A stretch of DNA of 14,652 nucleotides from an uncultured bacterium (GTDB taxonomy: Bacteria; Bacteroidota; Bacteroidia; Sphingobacteriales; Sphingobacteriaceae): assembly GCA_903958995.1 (NCBI GenBank), contig CAJBVG010000138.1, positions 1 through 14,652 of the forward strand, read 5' to 3'. The first letter of the stretch is position 1; each line of letters opens with the position of its first letter. Positions 7,649 to 14,555 of this stretch are shown here, piece by piece. The notes under the pieces were generated by a model. It saw only the letters and a list, made by a program, of their open reading frames with translations, was not told where the DNA came from and searched no databases. A program made the translations under genes and the position numbers.

Positions 7649-8835
7649 TGCCCCATCTTATCTCTCTTTGTCATGAGATAACCTTGATTATGAACATTCG
7701 CAGCAACTTCAATTGAAATGTTCTCAACGATTTCTAATCCATATCCAATTATACCTGCACGCTTAGTAGGATTATTCGACATCAATCGCATTTTAGTAAT
7801 GCCTAAGTCGCGAATAATTTGAGCACCAATACCATAATCACGTTGATCCATTTTGAAACCTAATTTTAGATTAGCTTCAACAGTATCAAAACCTTGTTCT
7901 TGTAAACGGTATGCTTTTAATTTATTTACTAGCCCAATGCCTCTACCCTCTTGATTCATATAGATGATACAGCCTTTCCCTTCTTTTTCGATCATCTCCA
8001 TGGCTTTGTGTAATTGTGGCCCGCAATCGCAACGGCATGATCCAAAAATATCACCAGTCATACATGAAGAATGCACACGAACCATAATAGATTCATCTTT
8101 TTCCCAAGTACCTTTAATAATGGCTAAATGATTTTCACCAGTATCAATTTGAGTATAAGCAATCATATCAAAATCGCCCCATTCGGTTGGGAGCTTAACG
8201 GTTACTTCTTTTTTAATTAATGATTCGTGTTTTAAACGATATTCAATTAAGTCTTTTATGCAAATTAATTTCAAATCAAATTTCTTCGCTATAATTTCTA
8301 AGTCCGGCAATCTAGCCATCTCACCATCTTCACGAATAATTTCTACTATTAAACCAGCTTCTTCAAAACCCGATAAGCGAGCTAAATCAACTGCAGCTTC
8401 TGTATGTCCAGCTCTGCGAAGAACTCCACCCTCTTTAGCCATTAATGGAAATATATGTCCTGGTCGACCAAAATCTTCAGGTTTCATTGCTGGGTCTGTT
8501 AAAGCCAAAACTGTTTTTGAGCGATCTGTAGCCGATATACCAGTTGTACAACCGTGACCAAGTAAATCGACAGAAATGGTGAAATTAGTTTCGTGGGAGG
8601 CTGTATTTTTACCTACCATCAAATCTAAATTCAATTCCTCACAACGAGTGTGAGTAATAGGAGCACATATTAAACCCTTGCCATGGGTTGCCATAAAATT
8701 GATCATTTCTGGCGTAGCATTATGAGCAGCGGTTAAAAAGTCGCCTTCATTCTCACGGTCTTCATCATCAACTACGATAACACATTTACCGAGTTTAATG
8801 TCTTCTATGGCTTCTTCTATGGTATTGAATTTCAT
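7627..8835 (-). CDS. ribBA: Bifunctional DHBP synthase / GTP cyclohydrolase II
   Basis: 402 residues, the normal length for fused RibBA. The N-terminal half (~1-200) is 3,4-dihydroxy-2-butanone 4-phosphate synthase (ribulose 5-phosphate to DHBP plus formate): acidic loop DDEDRENEGD (23-32), ISATDRSKT (100-108), RRAGHTEAA (140-148) with catalytic His144, and Glu165. The C-terminal half (~208-402) is GTP cyclohydrolase II, the first step of the pyrimidine branch of riboflavin synthesis: zinc ligands Cys258, Cys269 and Cys271 in HSSCMTGD..RCDCG, then YMNQEGRGIGL (292-302) and DQRDYG (330-335). Both active sites look intact. The extra Cys267 beside the zinc site is a minor variation. It is the last gene of the minus-strand operon, 6 bp after a glycosyltransferase gene, so it is probably co-transcribed with the envelope genes. 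The spacing leaves no room for an FMN riboswitch. Confidence 0.98.
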   Translation of the reverse strand: MKFNTIEEAIEDIKLGKCVIVVDDEDRENEGDFLTAAHNATPEMINFMATHGKGLICAPITHTRCEELNLDLMVGKNTASHETNFTISVDLLGHGCTTGISATDRSKTVLALTDPAMKPEDFGRPGHIFPLMAKEGGVLRRAGHTEAAVDLARLSGFEEAGLIVEIIREDGEMARLPDLEIIAKKFDLKLICIKDLIEYRLKHESLIKKEVTVKLPTEWGDFDMIAYTQIDTGENHLAIIKGTWEKDESIMVRVHSSCMTGDIFGSCRCDCGPQLHKAMEMIEKEGKGCIIYMNQEGRGIGLVNKLKAYRLQEQGFDTVEANLKLGFKMDQRDYGIGAQIIRDLGITKMRLMSNNPTKRAGIIGYGLEIVENISIEVAANVHNQGYLMTKRDKMGHAILKGK

Positions 8836-8841
8836 TCTAAT

Positions 8842-10014
8842 TTATTTTGAGATAGTCTTTTTGATTAAGGATGATAAGGCAGCATTACTACTCTCCCATC
8901 CATAATTATTAATAACAAATTCGTGTCCTTTGTTTGCCAAAATTGAAGATTTTAATTCATCTTTCAATAATATTTTAACATGATTTGCATATTCTTCAGG
9001 AGATTCACCTATTAACACTTCAGTATTCACACCCGCATTTAGGGAATTATTGGCTAATTCTGAAGTAATGCAAGGTAGTTTCATAGCCATTGCCTCTAAT
9101 AGTTTATTCTGAAGTCCGGTACCTATTTGCATAGGAGCAATGAAAATTCTGGATTCATTATAACAATTGCGTATATCATCAACCCAACCACTAACAAATA
9201 CATGAGCTGAAGCCAATGCTTTAACTTGTGGGTGAGGATTTGCCCCTGCGATAAGAAGTTTAATGTTTGGAAATTCAGTTCTTAATAAAGGAATGATATT
9301 CTTTGCAATAAAAGTAGCAGCTTCTACATTCGGAGGATAATTCATATTTCCAGAGAACAGCAAGTCGAATTTCTTCTCCGAAGTTTTTTGCTGAAAGAAT
9401 TCGGTATCGATTCCGTTTGGTATAATTTTTATTTCGTTTCGTTTAGAGTGATTTATGAAATTCCGATCTTGAGTTGAAATGATGGAATGAGCATCAAAGT
9501 AATCATATATATCTGCTTCGTATCGTTTTAATCGTTGGAATTCCATGTTGAAAATCCATCTTAAAAAGAAATACTGCTTTTCAATTCTCCGCTCTATACC
9601 TACCGAGAAAGCATCCATGTAATCGAGCAATTTCGGCATCGGCAAATTCTTCACATACTCTGATGTTCGTATTAAATGAGAATAAACAAAATCGGGTTGA
9701 GTAGCATTAATGATTTCATCCAATTGTTTTTGACAATCTTTCGAATAAAAATAAGATACTTGAAACGGAAGCTTAGAGAAAAAACCAAACATCAATTGAA
9801 ATGCTGTTTTCCATTTAGGTATTTTCAAAATGTGTAATTGGCTACAGTGTTTTTGAACTTCCTGAATTGAAGCATCGGTACTACCGTCTGTATCAATAGC
9901 GCAAACAATTACTTCATGCTCTTTATTCAAATGCTTTATTTGATTAAAGATCCTAAGCTTGTCTCCTTTTTCTAAAGGAAATGGTACTCGAGAAGTAATG
10001 ACTAATACCTTCAT
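8842..10014 (-). CDS. Glycosyltransferase, GT4/GT-B type (Stp1-like)
   Basis: 390 residues with the GT-B double Rossmann layout. The N-terminal acceptor domain opens with MKVLVITSRVPFPLEKGDK. The C-terminal donor domain has IIPNGID (197-203), FSGNMNYPPN (220-229), a GWVDDIR stretch (276-282) and GTGLQNKLLEAMAMKLP (298-314), whose glutamates normally contact the nucleotide-sugar. The overall pattern resembles the Stp1-type glycosyltransferases (TIGR03087 family) originally noted beside exosortase systems, but no exosortase or PEP-CTERM gene is visible here. Likely role: transfer of a sugar to a surface glycan at the cytoplasmic face; donor and acceptor cannot be told from sequence. Its ATG overlaps the previous gene's TGA by 4 nt (ATGA), pointing to translational coupling. 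ribBA follows after 6 nt. Confidence 0.92.
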   Translation of the reverse strand: MKVLVITSRVPFPLEKGDKLRIFNQIKHLNKEHEVIVCAIDTDGSTDASIQEVQKHCSQLHILKIPKWKTAFQLMFGFFSKLPFQVSYFYSKDCQKQLDEIINATQPDFVYSHLIRTSEYVKNLPMPKLLDYMDAFSVGIERRIEKQYFFLRWIFNMEFQRLKRYEADIYDYFDAHSIISTQDRNFINHSKRNEIKIIPNGIDTEFFQQKTSEKKFDLLFSGNMNYPPNVEAATFIAKNIIPLLRTEFPNIKLLIAGANPHPQVKALASAHVFVSGWVDDIRNCYNESRIFIAPMQIGTGLQNKLLEAMAMKLPCITSELANNSLNAGVNTEVLIGESPEEYANHVKILLKDELKSSILANKGHEFVINNYGWESSNAALSSLIKKTISK

Positions 10015-11210
10015 TTTTTTGATGATAACTCTTGAAAGAAGGAAATGTATTTATGAGTAACTGATTTGTTTTCGTATTTCAGATGTGCAAGTTTTACGGC
10101 ATTCTTCGCGATAAGCATTCGTTCGTTTTCATTCGATAAATAATGTTTTATTAAACGAACCCATTCCGATGGTTGATCGGCAATAACCATATCTACACCA
10201 TCTGTATATTCAACTCCTTCTGCACCTATCGTTGTGCTAATGATGCATTTTTCTGCGGCTAAACCTTCAATTATTTTCACACGCATACCACCACCAGACA
10301 AAAGTGGAACTAACATCAATTGATATGATTTTTTAAATAATTCTGCATCGTCAACAAAGCCATGCACAAACACGTTTTTCTTCTGAAGTTTCATCAACCA
10401 ATCTGGAGTTGATTTTCCTGCAATATGTAATTCTATTTCTGGATGTTGACGATGGAGTTCTTCCCACACCTCATTGAAAAACCAATGTAATCCTTCTATG
10501 TTTGGAGCCCAATCTAAAGCTGATAAACTAAAAATGGTGTTTGGCTTTTCAACCACATCATAAACTTTATCATATTTACCAAGCATCATTCCTACTGGTA
10601 CTACTTCTATTGGTGTATTTACACCCATCTCTCTTAAACGATTTTTATCTTGTTCTGTAATGGCTGCAATACCGTCGGCTTTATTGTAATAATACTTTTC
10701 AAATACTTTTAATCGCTTTGCTAGGTTTGCATAAAACCATTTCTTCAAGGGGTTTTTCTCATTGAATGATAAACGCTCCCATATTACATATTCAATATTA
10801 TGTGCTCTAACAATTATGGGTTGATCTGAATGCTTTTTTATTTCATCAATATAATAAGCAACGAAAGTACCTTCTACCTGAATATAATCATATTGATTTT
10901 GCTGAAGCAGTTTCACTAATGTATTTATTACATCATTAGAAATAAAACGTTCAACATTGTATGGTATTTTTTTGAACAATAAATTGATGAACAGTTTTAA
11001 TGGTGAAATTGAAGTGTCGACGAATACATCATACTGATTAACGATACCAGACATTGCATTAGCTGGCTGCGAATGCTTGGGAGTATTAATAGATAATAGA
11101 TCAATTTCACATCCATTCTCTACTAAACCTTTAGTAATTGAATAAATACCGATAGCACCCCCATCCGTTGGAGGATATGGCACACGATATGTCAACTGAA
11201 GGACCTTCAT
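10011..11210 (-). CDS. Glycosyltransferase, GT4/GT-B type
   Basis: 399 residues, similar in plan to the next gene but clearly distinct. The N-terminus MKVLQLTYRVPYPPTDGGAIGIYSI is a typical Rossmann opening with the GG acceptor loop. VRAHNIEYVIWERL (134-147) is a signature shared by this GT4 subgroup, followed by a VVPVGM turn (203-208). The donor domain has LSALDWAPNIEGLHWF (229-244), HGFVDD (283-288) and the nucleotide-sugar region PLLSGGGMRVKIIEGLA (302-318) with Glu315. No membrane segment is seen; these enzymes normally work at the inner face of the cytoplasmic membrane. Specific sugar and acceptor are unknown. It starts 1 nt after the GT9 gene's stop and overlaps the following glycosyltransferase by 4 nt, so the three probably act in one glycan pathway. 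The pair may have arisen by old duplication, inferred only from the shared opening motif. Confidence 0.92.
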   Translation of the reverse strand: MKVLQLTYRVPYPPTDGGAIGIYSITKGLVENGCEIDLLSINTPKHSQPANAMSGIVNQYDVFVDTSISPLKLFINLLFKKIPYNVERFISNDVINTLVKLLQQNQYDYIQVEGTFVAYYIDEIKKHSDQPIIVRAHNIEYVIWERLSFNEKNPLKKWFYANLAKRLKVFEKYYYNKADGIAAITEQDKNRLREMGVNTPIEVVPVGMMLGKYDKVYDVVEKPNTIFSLSALDWAPNIEGLHWFFNEVWEELHRQHPEIELHIAGKSTPDWLMKLQKKNVFVHGFVDDAELFKKSYQLMLVPLLSGGGMRVKIIEGLAAEKCIISTTIGAEGVEYTDGVDMVIADQPSEWVRLIKHYLSNENERMLIAKNAVKLAHLKYENKSVTHKYISFFQELSSKK

Positions 11211-11211
11211 T

Positions 11212-12294
11212 TTATAGGCAGTTGTTCACTGCAACTAATATTTGATTTGGAGATAAATCTTTCATACACGATTCACCGAATTTACATGAACCCATAAAAT
11301 AACATTCACATTGTTTTGATGGTGAGATAATTTCACCCCTTCCATACAATTCAAATTCATAAGGATTAAAGATATTATTCATTAATACCATTTTCTTTTG
11401 AAGAGCAACCGTTATATGCATGGCCATGGTTACTTGTGTAACCACTACATCCATTTTGTACACTAAATTTATAAATTGAGGAAGACTGAAGTAACCGAAA
11501 TAAGTTGCACCAGTAGCTTTGGCTAACATTTCATTTTTTGAATGTTCTTGTTCGCCACCTAAAAGTACCGGTTCGTAACCTTGGTTTTGTAGTAGTTTAA
11601 TTAATTCAATCCAATGTTCGTTCGGCCACAAACGAGTAGTCCAACGATCACCACATCCTGTGTTTAGACCGATTTGTTTTTTTGTAGAATCTAAATTCCA
11701 TTGGAAGTTTTTGTCGTCGTGATTATCGAAAACATATTCTTCCCCTTGAAATTCCCAACCCACCATTTCAAAAATTTCTTTTACATACGACTTCTGATTT
11801 AGTTTACTAACATCATCAAAAAGTCCTGTACTGAATTTATGTTCAGCTAATTGATTAGCTGGATAAGCTGTTCCGTTTTTTAAGGTATAACCAAATTTCT
11901 CTTTCGCTGTAATATCTAGAGATAATGCACATGCATCTTTATCTTTATCTAAATTATAAAGGATGTCGTACTCAGTATGTTTAACATAAAGTACTGAAGC
12001 AAAATCATACTTTAGAATTTCATCAATTTCTCCACTTGGTAAAATAGAAGGAGTGTGAGTAATCCAGGTGATTTTAGAATTTGGGTATTCAGATCTTATT
12101 TTTCTTAAAAGTGGAGTAGTACGAATAACATCACCAATAGCACCTAGCTTAATGATAAGGATTCGTTTGCTAATAGGTTGATAAACGGGGCAATCTTCAC
12201 AATGGTAACCAAATTTTTTATGAGGCTTACAAGGTAAGTCGCCTTTAAAATGAATACAATCAAAATTCACTTTTACGTTCCCGATTTCTTCCAT
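11212..12294 (-). CDS. GT9 (heptosyltransferase-like) with terminal cysteine clusters
   Basis: 360 residues. The central part is a glycosyltransferase family 9 fold (ADP-heptose:LPS heptosyltransferase relatives): KRILIIKLGAIGDVIRTTPLL (43-63) with the catalytic-type Asp55, GLNTGCGDRWTTRLWP (209-224), and VLLGG (243-247). The usual donor motif (D-S/T-G-x-x-H) is replaced by TQVTMAMH (286-293). Two cysteine clusters flank the fold: C13-x8-C22-x9-C32-x2-C35 in front, and C329-x-C331-x5-C337-x5-C343 at the end. I recall such cysteine-bearing GT9 proteins from Bacteroidota and Chlorobi, but whether they bind zinc, an Fe-S cluster or form disulfides is unknown to me. A role in LPS-core or other surface glycan assembly is inferred from family and neighbours. 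It lies 45 nt after the lptF-like gene and 1 nt before the next glycosyltransferase. The start ATG is just before the first cysteine cluster. Confidence 0.9.
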   Translation of the reverse strand: MEEIGNVKVNFDCIHFKGDLPCKPHKKFGYHCEDCPVYQPISKRILIIKLGAIGDVIRTTPLLRKIRSEYPNSKITWITHTPSILPSGEIDEILKYDFASVLYVKHTEYDILYNLDKDKDACALSLDITAKEKFGYTLKNGTAYPANQLAEHKFSTGLFDDVSKLNQKSYVKEIFEMVGWEFQGEEYVFDNHDDKNFQWNLDSTKKQIGLNTGCGDRWTTRLWPNEHWIELIKLLQNQGYEPVLLGGEQEHSKNEMLAKATGATYFGYFSLPQFINLVYKMDVVVTQVTMAMHITVALQKKMVLMNNIFNPYEFELYGRGEIISPSKQCECYFMGSCKFGESCMKDLSPNQILVAVNNCL

Positions 12295-12309
12295 ACTATA
12301 TTGAAATTT

Positions 12310-12342
12310 CCGATTTTAAAATCGGCTAAAATTACGATTTTA
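12310..12342 (-). promoter_or_regulatory. Palindrome with alternative hairpin between lptF and GT9
   Basis: A perfect 16-bp palindrome CCGATTTTAAAATCGG (12310-12325) lies in the only sizeable gap (45 nt) of the operon. A second copy of CGATTTTA (12335-12342) reaches into the lptF stop codon. The central AAAATCG (12318-12324) can pair with either copy, so two mutually exclusive hairpins are possible. There is no T-run, so this is not a classical terminator. It could be an operator, or an mRNA processing or stability element. Confidence 0.4.
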
Positions 12343-13776
12343 TTTAGATTTCTTCTTGAATAATTTCCTGAAAAAGTTCGAATAAACATCCAAATCGAGT
12401 AATGTAGAATCTAAGCTAGCCTTCCTTGTGATAAATATCCCTATAGGAGTTAAAATAAAGCTCGCCATCCACATTCCTTGCCAAACGGGCACAACATCCT
12501 GCCTTGCCATTTTTTCACCTGTTATAGAGAGGATATGAAAGAATATGAAAAAGAATATCGAAATAACGATTGGCATACCTAATCCACCTTTACGAATAAT
12601 AGCACCTAAAGGGGCTCCAATAAAGAATAGGATCATGCAAGCAAAAGGTAAAGTAAACTTACGATGAGTTTCGATAAGGTGTCGTCGTATTTTTTCAGAC
12701 ATAGCATCTTGATCTTTCTTTGCTGTTTCCGTATAGCTCGCTACATTACGTATTGTAGAAAAAGCTCTACTAATAATCATAGTTCGATCAGACTGTTTAA
12801 AATTCTTGATAATATTAGTATCGAGAGTTCTCTTCACAGAAGTAACAGAGCTATCTAAGCGAAAGCTTTTGTTCATATTGGTGTACAACGCGTAGTTCTG
12901 ATGAAAGAATGCTTTATCGCGAACTAAACGCTCGGATAATGAATCTTCATAAAATTTTAGTTGCTTAAGATTAAGCATGGTATAGTGATCTTTAAAAAGA
13001 TTCTCGTCGGTACGGTTAAGTTGGAAAGTTGAAAGATCAAATTTCACTTCGTGTTCATGAAACTTTACACGCGTTAATTGTTTTCTATTGTTAAGGGTTC
13101 CAGGCGATCCTGTTTCTTCATAGCTAATACCATTATAAAGCATGATGACTAAGTAGCGATCGTTTTCAGATTTTAACATTTTCCCACTATCGGCAAGTAA
13201 TACATTCATATTACCATTATTCGCTGTGTGGTTATAGATTACGATATTTTTCAATGTAGATCCATCATCACCTTTTTCAGCTACACGAATACTGTACCCA
13301 TCAATACCATTGTAAAACTCACCAGGCTTAATAGCTAGTGAAGGCTTTTGATTTCGAACATCCCACATGAGGGCGCCCATTTTCAAATTGGCGTATGGCA
13401 TTACAATATTGGAGAAGAAAAAAGCGCCAATACTTATTATGAATACAATGGTGATTAAAGGCATCATTATTCTTCTCAAAGAAATGCCTGAAGATTTTAG
13501 AGCAACCAATTCATAGTGTTCCCCTAAATTTCCGAATGTCATGATGGAGGATAATAGAATTGCTAATGGCAGGGCCATTGGGACTAGTGTAGAAGAAGCA
13601 TACATCAGTAATTGTAATACGACGTACCACTCTAAACCTTTACCTACAAGATCATCAATGTATTTAAAAAGGAATTGCATCAATAAAATAAATAATGCAA
13701 TAAAGAAAGTAAGTATAAAAGGTCCAATAAACGAACCGATAATTAGTTTATGAACCTTTTTAATTTGGAAAAACAT
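12340..13776 (-). CDS. LptF/LptG-type (YjgP/YjgQ) permease
   Basis: 478 residues with the LptF/G plan. Three N-terminal membrane segments (~11-37, 51-78, 104-124) are followed by a ~230-residue periplasmic region (~140-365, beta-jellyroll in the family), then three C-terminal segments (~375-393, 401-421, 434-452) and a basic tail. Signatures include FKYIDDLVGKGL (37-48), LPLAILLSSIMTFGNLGEHYELVALKSSGISLRRI and FFIGAPLGAIIRKGG. In the family, LptF and LptG form the membrane part of the LptB2FG ABC transporter that extracts LPS from the inner membrane and hands it to LptC/LptA. The LptB ATPase and a second permease are not in this window, and sequence alone does not tell LptF from LptG. It starts 1 nt after the START-like gene's stop and precedes three glycosyltransferases, consistent with a shared role in envelope glycolipids. 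Confidence 0.93.
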   Translation of the reverse strand: MFFQIKKVHKLIIGSFIGPFILTFFIALFILLMQFLFKYIDDLVGKGLEWYVVLQLLMYASSTLVPMALPLAILLSSIMTFGNLGEHYELVALKSSGISLRRIMMPLITIVFIISIGAFFFSNIVMPYANLKMGALMWDVRNQKPSLAIKPGEFYNGIDGYSIRVAEKGDDGSTLKNIVIYNHTANNGNMNVLLADSGKMLKSENDRYLVIMLYNGISYEETGSPGTLNNRKQLTRVKFHEHEVKFDLSTFQLNRTDENLFKDHYTMLNLKQLKFYEDSLSERLVRDKAFFHQNYALYTNMNKSFRLDSSVTSVKRTLDTNIIKNFKQSDRTMIISRAFSTIRNVASYTETAKKDQDAMSEKIRRHLIETHRKFTLPFACMILFFIGAPLGAIIRKGGLGMPIVISIFFFIFFHILSITGEKMARQDVVPVWQGMWMASFILTPIGIFITRKASLDSTLLDLDVYSNFFRKLFKKKSK

Positions 13777-13777
13777 A

Positions 13778-14167
13778 TTATGCTCCTAGTACATGGATTA
13801 AATCATCAACTTGATTATGCCATATCATTCGTTTATCTTCTAATTCAGATTCAATTGCAAAATCTGTTACAGAAAGAGCAACATCACCAGTAAGTTCATC
13901 TTGTAAGATTTCAAATTCTAAAAAAGTAGCTTCATCTTCTTCCCATTTAAAACGAACTAATTTATTTTCACGATTTGCGACCATTTTAGCGCGCAAGATC
14001 TCATTATCCCAAATAAAATGGTAAGAACCATCCTTATATACTACATCATCAGCAAACCATTCTGCTAAACCGTTTGGCGAGCTTAAATAGTTGAAAAGTA
14101 TTTTAGGTGAGGACTTTAAGCCGAATTCCATTGTGATTTTCTGCTTGCTATTTTCTTTCTTCTTCAT
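13778..14167 (-). CDS. START-like domain protein
   Basis: A 129-residue protein resembling the Bacteroidota START-like family (helix-grip fold, AHSA1/START relatives). It contains MEFGLKSSPKILFNYLSSPNGLAEWFADDV near the N-terminus, a VRFKWEEDEATFLEFEI core and a C-terminal amphipathic helix (MIWHNQVDDLIHVLGA). The fold usually makes a hydrophobic pocket, so lipid binding is possible but not shown. No signal peptide or membrane segment is seen. I take the ATG at 14165-14167 (MKKKENSKQK); the frame could begin at 14221, but that adds 18 residues (FFFKKIIDNIINIKHDL) unlike the family. It is the first gene of the minus-strand operon and ends 1 nt before the lptF-like start. I could not find a clear TAnnTTTG promoter on the minus strand in the 85 bp between it and the tRNA. 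Confidence 0.85.
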   Translation of the reverse strand: MKKKENSKQKITMEFGLKSSPKILFNYLSSPNGLAEWFADDVVYKDGSYHFIWDNEILRAKMVANRENKLVRFKWEEDEATFLEFEILQDELTGDVALSVTDFAIESELEDKRMIWHNQVDDLIHVLGA

Positions 14168-14228
14168 TAAATCGTGCTTAATGTTAATAATATTATCAAT
14201 GATTTTTTTAAAGAAAAACAATTTCTTC

Positions 14229-14236
14229 TATATTTG
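14229..14236 (+). promoter_or_regulatory. Bacteroidota -7 promoter element for the tRNA
   Basis: TATATTTG fits the Bacteroidota sigma-A consensus TAnnTTTG exactly and lies 17 bases before the tRNA, which puts the transcription start close to the mature 5' end. The -33 region is a T-rich stretch (14202-14210) without a clear TTG. Confidence 0.65.
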
Positions 14237-14252
14237 CAAACCAAATAAAAAT

Positions 14253-14326
14253 GGCGGGGTAGCTCAGATGGTTAGAGCGCAGGATTCATAACCCTGAGGT
14301 CGGCAGTTCGATTCTGCTCCCCGCTA
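14253..14326 (+). tRNA. tRNA with CAT anticodon, probably elongator tRNA-Met
   Basis: A full cloverleaf of 74 nt. The acceptor stem is GGCGGGG / CCCCGCT (first pair G-U) with discriminator A14326. The D arm is GCTC-AGATGGTTA-GAGC. The anticodon arm is CAGGA-TTCATAA-CCCTG with CAT at positions 34-36 and an A-C mismatch closing the loop (31-39). The variable loop is AGGTC and the T arm GGCAG-TTCGATT-CTGCT. No CCA is encoded (CTC follows), so the end must be added by tRNA nucleotidyltransferase. The CAT anticodon could also mean tRNA-Ile2, read as AUA after lysidine modification by TilS; I favour Met from overall likeness but cannot settle it. The first pair is not the mismatch typical of initiator tRNA. 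Confidence 0.95.
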
Positions 14327-14330
14327 CTCT

Positions 14331-14358
14331 AGAGCAACACGTATGTGTTGCTTTTTTT
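14331..14358 (+). terminator. Rho-independent terminator after the tRNA
   Basis: Stem AGCAACAC (14333-14340) / GTGTTGCT (14345-14352) with loop GTAT, followed by a run of seven T. It begins five bases after the tRNA end, so the tRNA is a single-gene transcript. Confidence 0.93.
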
Positions 14359-14427
14359 GTTTTATACCCTTTGCATTTTATAAAAAGCAAATTGAATTTC
14401 TTCGGGGGTAATATAACTAATAGTATT

Positions 14428-14498
14428 GAGTTGTGAGTTATGAGTTGTGAGTTATCTGATTGTAGCTGGTAACTGGTAGTTGGTAACTGGTAGCTGGT
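14428..14498. repeat. Ten-unit heptamer array in phase (two motif types)
   Basis: Units every 7 bp without slip: GAGTTGT, GAGTTAT, GAGTTGT, GAGTTAT (14428-14455), then a bridge unit CTGATTG (14456-14462), then TAGCTGG, TAACTGG, TAGTTGG, TAACTGG, TAGCTGG (14463-14497). Both halves alternate two variants, giving a 14-bp higher-order pattern, and share one phase across the bridge. The array lies between the tRNA terminator and the rRNA terminator. I see no gene in 14359-14510. Confidence 0.88.
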
Positions 14499-14510
14499 AA
14501 AAAATGGGAC

Positions 14511-14545
14511 AAAAAAAAGCCCCGGCGTATTGCTACTCGGGGCTT
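14511..14545 (-). terminator. Terminator of the rRNA operon
   Basis: On the minus strand, stem AAGCCCCG (14545-14538) / CGGGGCTT (14524-14517) with a 13-base loop is followed by eight T (complement of the A-run 14511-14518). It lies 10 bases past the 5S 3' end. Confidence 0.92.
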
Positions 14546-14555
14546 GTAATAAAAA

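Noticed and set aside
8836..8841. FMN riboswitch upstream of ribBA
   Set aside because: Only 6 bp separate ribBA from the preceding gene, leaving no space for the aptamer.
8842..10014. Exosortase/PEP-CTERM locus, suggested by the Stp1-like glycosyltransferase
   Set aside because: No exosortase, PEP-CTERM protein or other locus member is visible; the resemblance is to the enzyme family only.
14168..14221. N-terminal extension of the START-like protein to ATG 14221
   Set aside because: The extra residues are low-complexity Phe/Ile/Lys unlike the family, and the ATG at 14167 gives the expected length.
14091..14291. 66-codon plus-strand frame running into the tRNA
   Set aside because: It ends inside the tRNA anticodon arm and overlaps the START-like gene antisense; the tRNA and its promoter explain the DNA.
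14366..14391. AT-rich palindrome (TTTGC / GCAAA) after the tRNA terminator
   Set aside because: It is short, interrupted and lies past a strong terminator; no function can be supported.
14428..14498. CRISPR array
   Set aside because: Units are 7 bp with no spacers and no cas genes are present.
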